This document shows positions 4,794-8,752 of a stretch of 8,752 bases of DNA, in pieces. Origin of the DNA: Pseudomonadota bacterium (GTDB lineage: Bacteria > Pseudomonadota > Gammaproteobacteria > Halothiobacillales > Halothiobacillaceae); assembly GCA_021795795.1 (NCBI GenBank), contig JAJYPA010000330.1:1-8752 (forward strand), in the 5' to 3' direction. A model generated the notes under the pieces. It did no database searches. It saw nothing but the letters and a program-made list of their open reading frames with translations, and had not been told where the DNA came from. A program made the position numbers and the translations under genes. Position 1 is the stretch's first letter; every line of letters starts with the position of its first letter.

Positions 4794-5762
4794 TCAGACA
4801 ACCACATTACCAACGGCAGCGGGCCACTCCCGCACCCGCAAATACTCCGGCCATTCCTCCATGTCCGCACCCGCGCGGTCGCGCAATCTCCTGGACACCA
4901 TGCACGCCACATCGGGGTCCACCTTGAGCCCCGCACCAGCTATCCCGTTTTTTTCGTCCACAAACGCCGCGCCGAGCTGCTTCATGAAAAATGGCACGCC
5001 AGCCCGCTCCGCGTCCCATCGCATCTTGTTTACCCAACCGACATGCATTGGGCGGGCGTATGGGCCGGACTCGCCACCAACCACTATCCAATCCAATCCA
5101 GGCATGTCTGGTCCGGTGCCACCATAGGGGCACAAAGGCCCGGACATGCCCACGGGAACCTCTGCCATATCAATCGGGCCTATCAGCGGCTCCGCACTCA
5201 CCCAGCGCACCGTCGTCGGCGTCTGCAACAGCAGAGGAATGCGTTCATCGGCGGTGGCCTGGTCCTCTACCGAAACACCAAGCCAGACGTTCTGTAGGGG
5301 CCACTCCGGCAGTCCCGCATCGTCACTACCACGGGCTGCGGCTACTTCCCGCATGGCCTGGCCTACGACATGCTCGCGGTTGTCGAACCGGGGATCAAAC
5401 CACCGCAGCATCCGCTCCGGGCGCTTGGTGAGCACCTGAAATGTATGCTGTGTGGCCAAAGCCATTACCGCGAACACCCGGTCGATAAACGCATCCGGCA
5501 CGTCCTCGTGAAAGAGATCGCTCATCGAATTCACAAAGATCATGCGCGGCTTGCTCCAACGCAAGGGCTGATCCAGCCGATCCTCATGGCAGGCAACATC
5601 CGTGAATGCGCGACCGTAATAGGTCGTGGCCTTGGGGTTGGCGGAAAGCCTCGCCCATTCGCGCTCTGCGTAGCAATGCTTGCAGCCCTGGGATACCTTC
5701 GTGCAGCCTGTTACCGGGTTCCAAGTTGCATTGGTCCAGGCGATGCCGGTTTTGTCACTCAT
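4794..5762 (-). CDS. DUF5131 / phage Gp37-Gp68 family protein
   Basis: This 322-aa protein starts at the ATG at 5762, which overlaps the upstream stop (ATGA) and has GGAGG 4 bases before it. The N-terminus IAWTNATWNPVTGCTKVSQGCKHCYAE carries three cysteines, C20, C27 and C30 (C-x6-C-x2-C). IFVNSMSDLFHEDVPD at about 75-90 is the signature I associate with DUF5131. Further family-like blocks are VLTKRPERM, VWLGVSVEDQ, SAEPLIGP, WIVVGGESGPYARPM and PFFMKQLG. The three-cysteine cluster and repeated beta-alpha pattern suggest a radical-SAM-like fold that binds an iron-sulfur cluster, although the spacing is not the classic CxxxCxxC. The family is common in phages and integrative elements and its substrate is not established. 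All motifs are present and the length looks normal. Confidence 0.9.
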   Translation of the reverse strand: MSDKTGIAWTNATWNPVTGCTKVSQGCKHCYAEREWARLSANPKATTYYGRAFTDVACHEDRLDQPLRWSKPRMIFVNSMSDLFHEDVPDAFIDRVFAVMALATQHTFQVLTKRPERMLRWFDPRFDNREHVVGQAMREVAAARGSDDAGLPEWPLQNVWLGVSVEDQATADERIPLLLQTPTTVRWVSAEPLIGPIDMAEVPVGMSGPLCPYGGTGPDMPGLDWIVVGGESGPYARPMHVGWVNKMRWDAERAGVPFFMKQLGAAFVDEKNGIAGAGLKVDPDVACMVSRRLRDRAGADMEEWPEYLRVREWPAAVGNVVV

Positions 5763-6298
5763 GATTCCTCCTTGTTTGGCACTGATATGTCGTAGCCGTG
5801 AGGCGTATCATTGTGCATGTCGGTATGACTCAGTATGACCTTTTTGCAGGAACGATAATCGCCCATCGGCGCCAAACTGCTGCAACAACAGAGAAGATTA
5901 CCCTCGCCGCCAATGTGCGCATCGATGCCCCAGCTATCCAGATCCCATTTTTGGCCGCGATAGGCACCCTCTTGCAACCAGATTTCTGCAGATTTCACGG
6001 GAACGCCGAATTTCTCTTCCAGCGCATTGATGACCAGTTGGCGAACATGCTGCGCCAACTTACCCTCTCCGGATCTGATCCTTGGTTTTTTCGGCTTTTT
6101 TCCGAATGCGGCAAACATTCCTTCCATGGCGGCATCACCTTTGGAAATGATTTCGTCTACAGAGGGAAGGGGTGCTTCGTGCGCCTTATGACAATCGTAG
6201 TGATCCATGGAAATACCATGATACCCCTGGTCGGCGTACACGATCTCATGGCACACAGAGCAACGTGCCTTCACGATATGTCGACCAATGCCACTCAT
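5759..6298 (-). CDS. Hypothetical 179-aa protein with N-terminal zinc-ribbon-like motif
   Basis: The ATG at 6298 overlaps the stop of the 106-aa gene (ATGA), and its own stop overlaps the DUF5131 start (ATGA), so the three are translationally linked. The N-terminus has C13-x2-C16 and then H33, C36 and H40 (ARCSVCHE...MDHYDCHKAH), a likely zinc site. The middle is a basic linker (GKKPKKPRIRSGEGK, 66-80). The C-terminal half has AQHVRQLVINALEEKFG, EIWLQEGAYRGQKWDLDSWGID and an unusual CCC at 137-139. The modular layout (zinc site, basic linker, compact domain) would suit nucleic-acid binding, but I recognise no family. Confidence 0.75.
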   Translation of the reverse strand: MSGIGRHIVKARCSVCHEIVYADQGYHGISMDHYDCHKAHEAPLPSVDEIISKGDAAMEGMFAAFGKKPKKPRIRSGEGKLAQHVRQLVINALEEKFGVPVKSAEIWLQEGAYRGQKWDLDSWGIDAHIGGEGNLLCCCSSLAPMGDYRSCKKVILSHTDMHNDTPHGYDISVPNKEES

Positions 6299-6615
6299 TG
6301 TATCTTCCCCGCCTCAACGAGCCATCGCTTATACCTGTTTCCCATGGTTTCAACTCGAACAAGGTACTCGGTTACCCCTCTTGGACGCAGAAGTTCCCCC
6401 CGTGTAATAACGATGCGCGGCGAACAAAAACCATCTGGACGGACTATCCGACCATATCTAACATGCTCTGGCACTTTAATAGTGGCGTTGCTTGTCATTG
6501 CGCGAAACGAAAACCACATGCCTGTATCATAGCCACCTTGTTCCGACATCTCCAGGTGATCGTAGAGAGCGGCGATTTGCATAAAGCGGGGTTTTGTTAA
6601 AGGATCTTGTTTCAT
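6295..6615 (-). CDS. Hypothetical 106-aa protein
   Basis: I use the ATG at 6615, one base after the stop of the 29-aa ORF, with AAAGG 10 bases upstream. A TTG three codons earlier would lie almost on the SD. The protein (MKQDPLTKPRFMQIAALYDHLEMSEQGGYDTGMWFSF...) has a helical N-terminus, then a region rich in beta-strand formers and arginines (VPEHVRYGRIVRPDGFCSPRIVITRGELLRPRGVTEYLVRVETMGNRYKRWL). It has one cysteine, no signal peptide and no TM segment. The basic C-terminal half might bind nucleic acid. No family was recognised. Confidence 0.7.
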   Translation of the reverse strand: MKQDPLTKPRFMQIAALYDHLEMSEQGGYDTGMWFSFRAMTSNATIKVPEHVRYGRIVRPDGFCSPRIVITRGELLRPRGVTEYLVRVETMGNRYKRWLVEAGKIQ

Positions 6616-6616
6616 G

Positions 6617-6706
6617 CTAACCAAACCTTTTCTTCAGTTTGCGGGACTGTTTAACCACCTTATCCGCTTCCGACCCGGCTTTCATCAGGCTTTCGATTGT
6701 ACCCAT
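6617..6706 (-). CDS. 29-aa basic miniprotein, first ORF of the middle operon
   Basis: The ATG at 6706 has AAGGA at an ideal spacing of 7 and lies about 30 bases downstream of the predicted transcription start. It encodes MGTIESLMKAGSEADKVVKQSRKLKKRFG, a short amphipathic helix with a strongly basic end. Its TAG is separated from the next ATG by one base, so translation should feed the 106-aa gene. It may be a functional miniprotein or a translational leader. The coding call rests on SD, position and spacing, with no homology. Confidence 0.6.
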   Translation of the reverse strand: MGTIESLMKAGSEADKVVKQSRKLKKRFG

Positions 6707-6735
6707 AAACCAATCCTTATTAATCAAGGCTTCAT

Positions 6736-6772
6736 GTATGAATAGTATATAACAATCATAGTATGGTGTCAA
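6736..6772 (-). promoter_or_regulatory. Sigma70-type promoter with operator-like repeat (middle operon)
   Basis: TTGACA (6772-6767) is followed after exactly 17 bases by TATACT (6749-6744), close to consensus in both boxes. The right half-site AATCATA (6754-6760, plus strand) is identical to that at 2400-2406; the left half (GTATGAAT, 6736-6743) is degenerate, so the palindrome is imperfect here. It lies across the end of the methyltransferase gene. It drives the 29-aa ORF and the genes after it. Confidence 0.8.
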
Positions 6773-8042
6773 ATTTCAATCCATCTGTACATAAGGACGG
6801 AAGTCGCGTAGCCGACAAACCTTCATGCATGGAAAAGCCTGAGAATTCACGGAACATTTCAGATGCCCCGCGCAAATATTCCAGCATCCACTCCGTCACC
6901 AGCCATCGCCGCCCCAAACGCTCGGCAGCCAGGCCCGTTTTTATCGTGCCACCAAATGGGTCTACAACCAGTTCATCCGGCTGAGTAAGCAACCGGATGA
7001 AAAAGTCCGGAATGGTGGTTGGCTGCATGGCGCCATGGATTGGCAATCCTAAAGCACGGGCATGTCGACGGTATGCCGCGGTATCGCTGCAGGCATGGCC
7101 GCGTTCGATGACGTTGCGAGGTATTCGTCCTGCGGTCACCCGCCCAAAGCTGTCCGGACGAATGCGGTAGGCCCCATCACCATAAACTGCGCTACGCCCA
7201 TCCCCGCCAGAGGCCATGAGACGTTGGTGCCGTGCCGTATGGGCCTCCAGAACGCGCCGGTTGTCCGACCGGACCCTGTCCGGGTCATTGGTGAACCAAT
7301 ACAGGGGTTCATACGCCGTGGTGAGCTGCACCCGGTTCACGCATGCCCAATAGGTTGGAGAGGGCGGTTTACTGTAATTAACCCAGGGAATACGATCCAT
7401 CAGCGCGAGTCCTAACCGGTCATTCAGGGCCAGGACTACACGCTCCAGGTACAGTGACCGGCTCGGTTTCTTGGCCTCAAAAACATCTCCGCTCAAATTG
7501 AGCACGACACTTCCGCCGGGCACCAAGTTACGAACAATCGGCTCCAAGGCTTCGCAGATGAAATCCACATACTGCCGTTCATCGGGGCCGCCGTAAGCAC
7601 GGGCTTTTCGCAGAGGATAGGGCGGCGAACTGATGCACAGGGCGATAGGCTCATTGATCTGGCGAAATACGTCTTGATGATTTCCCCAGATGGCTATGCC
7701 CAACTCGGTGCTGAAGGCCACCAGCTTAATGCCGCTTGCCGCCCGGTGCAGGTCCTTTCCCGCATTTTCCGAGAGTCGCCAGACACCTCGCTCTCCGGCG
7801 TGCTCAATGACTCCCAGTTGTTTAAGGGTCTGTTGATACCAGCGAATTTTACGCTTGGCGGTGGATCGCGGAACGCCGGCACGTCCGATGGGGGTTCGCA
7901 TGTCCATGGCTTCGAGTGTCGTACCGATCCGCTCCGCTACCGTCGCGTAGAGCGATTCGTTATCCAGGACGCCGCACGGGGATGCTGCGTATGCACCTGC
8001 GACTTCCGCGAATAAGCTTATTTGTAAGGGGTGGGCGTTCAA
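6756..8042 (-). CDS. Beta-class DNA methyltransferase (SPPY type, likely N4-cytosine)
   Basis: It would transfer a methyl group from S-adenosylmethionine to an exocyclic amino group in DNA. I start it at the TTG at 8042, which overlaps the stop of the upstream gene (TTGA) and has GGAG 10 bases upstream, giving 428 residues. A longer ATG/GTG reading from 8273 would run through the upstream gene. An N-terminal winged-helix-like region lies at about 60-100 (LKQLGVIEHAGERGVWRLS). Catalytic motif IV, CISSPPYPL, is at 136-144. The SAM-binding motif I, DPFGGTIKTG, is at 361-370 after PTTIPDFFIRLLTQPDELVV. The order IV-then-I marks the beta class, and SPPY favours N4-cytosine over N6-adenine. The target-recognition region would be about 190-340. 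No restriction endonuclease gene is recognisable nearby, so it looks solitary; its site cannot be read from the sequence. Confidence 0.88.
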   Translation of the reverse strand: MNAHPLQISLFAEVAGAYAASPCGVLDNESLYATVAERIGTTLEAMDMRTPIGRAGVPRSTAKRKIRWYQQTLKQLGVIEHAGERGVWRLSENAGKDLHRAASGIKLVAFSTELGIAIWGNHQDVFRQINEPIALCISSPPYPLRKARAYGGPDERQYVDFICEALEPIVRNLVPGGSVVLNLSGDVFEAKKPSRSLYLERVVLALNDRLGLALMDRIPWVNYSKPPSPTYWACVNRVQLTTAYEPLYWFTNDPDRVRSDNRRVLEAHTARHQRLMASGGDGRSAVYGDGAYRIRPDSFGRVTAGRIPRNVIERGHACSDTAAYRRHARALGLPIHGAMQPTTIPDFFIRLLTQPDELVVDPFGGTIKTGLAAERLGRRWLVTEWMLEYLRGASEMFREFSGFSMHEGLSATRLPSLCTDGLKFDTIL

Positions 8043-8581
8043 ATTGACACGATCTCCAATGCGCTTTTTAATGCCTTCAAATACCCTTCTGGATTTCCGT
8101 AATACAAACCGTACAGTCCTTCGAAAAACTCCACGATCTCCCGATGTGTCGTAAACACAGTGGTCGGATGGCCGAAGGTGTATTGCACGCTCGGATCGAA
8201 CACCACTTCCTTCCCGGTAAGGTAATACTGCAACAGACGGTTCAGAATGGTCCGGGATTTGTCCGCGCAGCAAGACATCCCTTCCCGACGCTCAATGACT
8301 TTTTGAAAATTGGCGTTCAGAAATTGATACTGCTTCAAGATGAAATGCGCTTCTCGTTTTCCCGTGAGGACGGTCTGGAGCAGTCCGTCGACCACCCGTT
8401 CCAATGGATACGGCAGCGCATAGCGGAAGCGTTCCGGTTGACCGTTACGCGCAAAGGACTGAGCATCCTGTAATAAAGGATTATCCTGAAGTGACGCGAA
8501 TAGCGCCATCTTGTCCTTATCGGCATTGTCCAGCATCGCGGTTATAACGTCCTGGATCTGAATGGTAGATTGTCCGATCAT
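8039..8581 (-). CDS. Hypothetical 180-aa protein upstream of the methyltransferase
   Basis: The ATG at 8581 overlaps the stop of the preceding gene (ATGA). There is no good SD, so coupling is likely. The protein is mainly helical and hydrophilic: MIGQSTIQIQDVITAMLDNADKDKMALFASL, RVVDGLLQTVLTGKREAHFILKQYQFLNANFQKVIE, then a CC pair (103-104), a central NRLLQYYLTGKEVVFDPSVQYTFG and an aromatic C-terminus (EFFEGLYGLYYGNPEGYLKAL). I see no nuclease motif such as PD-(D/E)xK. Its stop overlaps the methyltransferase start, so they are co-expressed and could be partners. No family was recognised. Confidence 0.75.
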   Translation of the reverse strand: MIGQSTIQIQDVITAMLDNADKDKMALFASLQDNPLLQDAQSFARNGQPERFRYALPYPLERVVDGLLQTVLTGKREAHFILKQYQFLNANFQKVIERREGMSCCADKSRTILNRLLQYYLTGKEVVFDPSVQYTFGHPTTVFTTHREIVEFFEGLYGLYYGNPEGYLKALKSALEIVSI

Positions 8582-8752
8582 CCGGCAGCAACCGAATCCA
8601 CACCAGTTGGTACAACCAGATAGTGATCGTAACGGTAATTCAATTCCGGGTCATTACCCGAAGATGAATCGTGTTCCACGCGTCCCGTTCTAGCCAACCA
8701 GGTTAGCTGACGAGGCGTAATCGGGATGTCCAATAGCGGTGCATCAAAAGCG
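8578..8752 (-). CDS. C-terminal end of an unidentified protein (cut by window edge)
   Basis: An open frame enters from the right edge and gives 57 residues before a TGA (8580-8578) that overlaps the ATG of the 180-aa gene. The segment reads AFDAPLLDIPITPRQLTWLARTGRVEHDSSSG and ends RYDHYLVVPTGVDSVAAG. The piece ITPRQLTWLARTGRVEH could be a helix-turn-helix-like element. Too little is present to name a family. The overlap with the next gene and the lack of internal stops support coding. Confidence 0.6.
   Translation of the reverse strand, partial: AFDAPLLDIPITPRQLTWLARTGRVEHDSSSGNDPELNYRYDHYLVVPTGVDSVAAG

Noticed and set aside
4775..4936. N-terminal extension of the 68-aa protein
   Set aside because: It lies within the end of the DUF5131 gene out of frame; the GGAGG favours the ATG at 4774.
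8043..8273. N-terminal extension of the methyltransferase by 77 codons
   Set aside because: It overlaps the 180-aa gene in another frame, is Arg-rich with no domain, and the TTG at 8042 gives a coupled start with GGAG upstream.
1..8752. CRISPR arrays, tRNA or rRNA genes
   Set aside because: No regularly spaced repeats, no cloverleaf-like segments and no rRNA-like sequence were seen on either strand by eye.

Overview
The window is a densely packed accessory region. Every gene I can support lies on the minus strand, so transcription runs from position 8752 towards 1. Most genes are short. Neighbouring genes are joined by overlapping stop/start codons (ATGA, GTGA, TTGA, TAATG) or gaps of a few bases. 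There are no rRNA or tRNA genes, and I recognise no core metabolic genes. The content (a DNA methyltransferase with no visible nuclease partner, a DUF5131/phage Gp37-Gp68-type protein, a DUF4326 protein, Cys-rich zinc-binding-like miniproteins, small membrane proteins, an IscB element) suits a phage, a conjugative element or a plasmid of a Gram-negative, moderately GC-rich bacterium. The IscB protein resembles those I associate with gamma-proteobacteria and Acidithiobacillus-type hosts, but the host assignment is a guess.

Right block (8752 to 6756): the C-terminal end of an unidentified protein, an unidentified 180-aa protein, and a beta-class DNA methyltransferase with an SPPY motif. The methyltransferase probably starts at a TTG codon that overlaps the preceding stop codon.

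Middle block (6772 to 4568): a strong sigma70-type promoter (TTGACA-17-TATACT) drives a 29-aa miniprotein, a 106-aa protein, a 179-aa protein with a zinc-ribbon-like N-terminus, the DUF5131 protein and a 68-aa protein.

IscB element (about 4491 to 2872): an omega-RNA-like structured leader, then an iscB gene with all RuvC and HNH catalytic residues present, then a right-end hairpin. No TnpA transposase is present. Directly beyond the right end is the C-terminal half of an AAA ATPase that has Walker B, sensor 1 and arginine fingers but no Walker A. Its N-terminal half is not found on the other side of the element.

Left block (2418 to 1): a second promoter has almost the same sequence as the first (23 of 24 bases across the -10/operator region) with an inverted repeat over its -10. 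It drives two Cys-rich miniproteins separated by a 121-aa helical protein, two small membrane proteins, a 227-aa protein, a 31-aa miniprotein and the start of a DUF4326 gene. The shared promoter/operator suggests that the middle and left blocks are controlled by one regulator, which is not encoded in the window.
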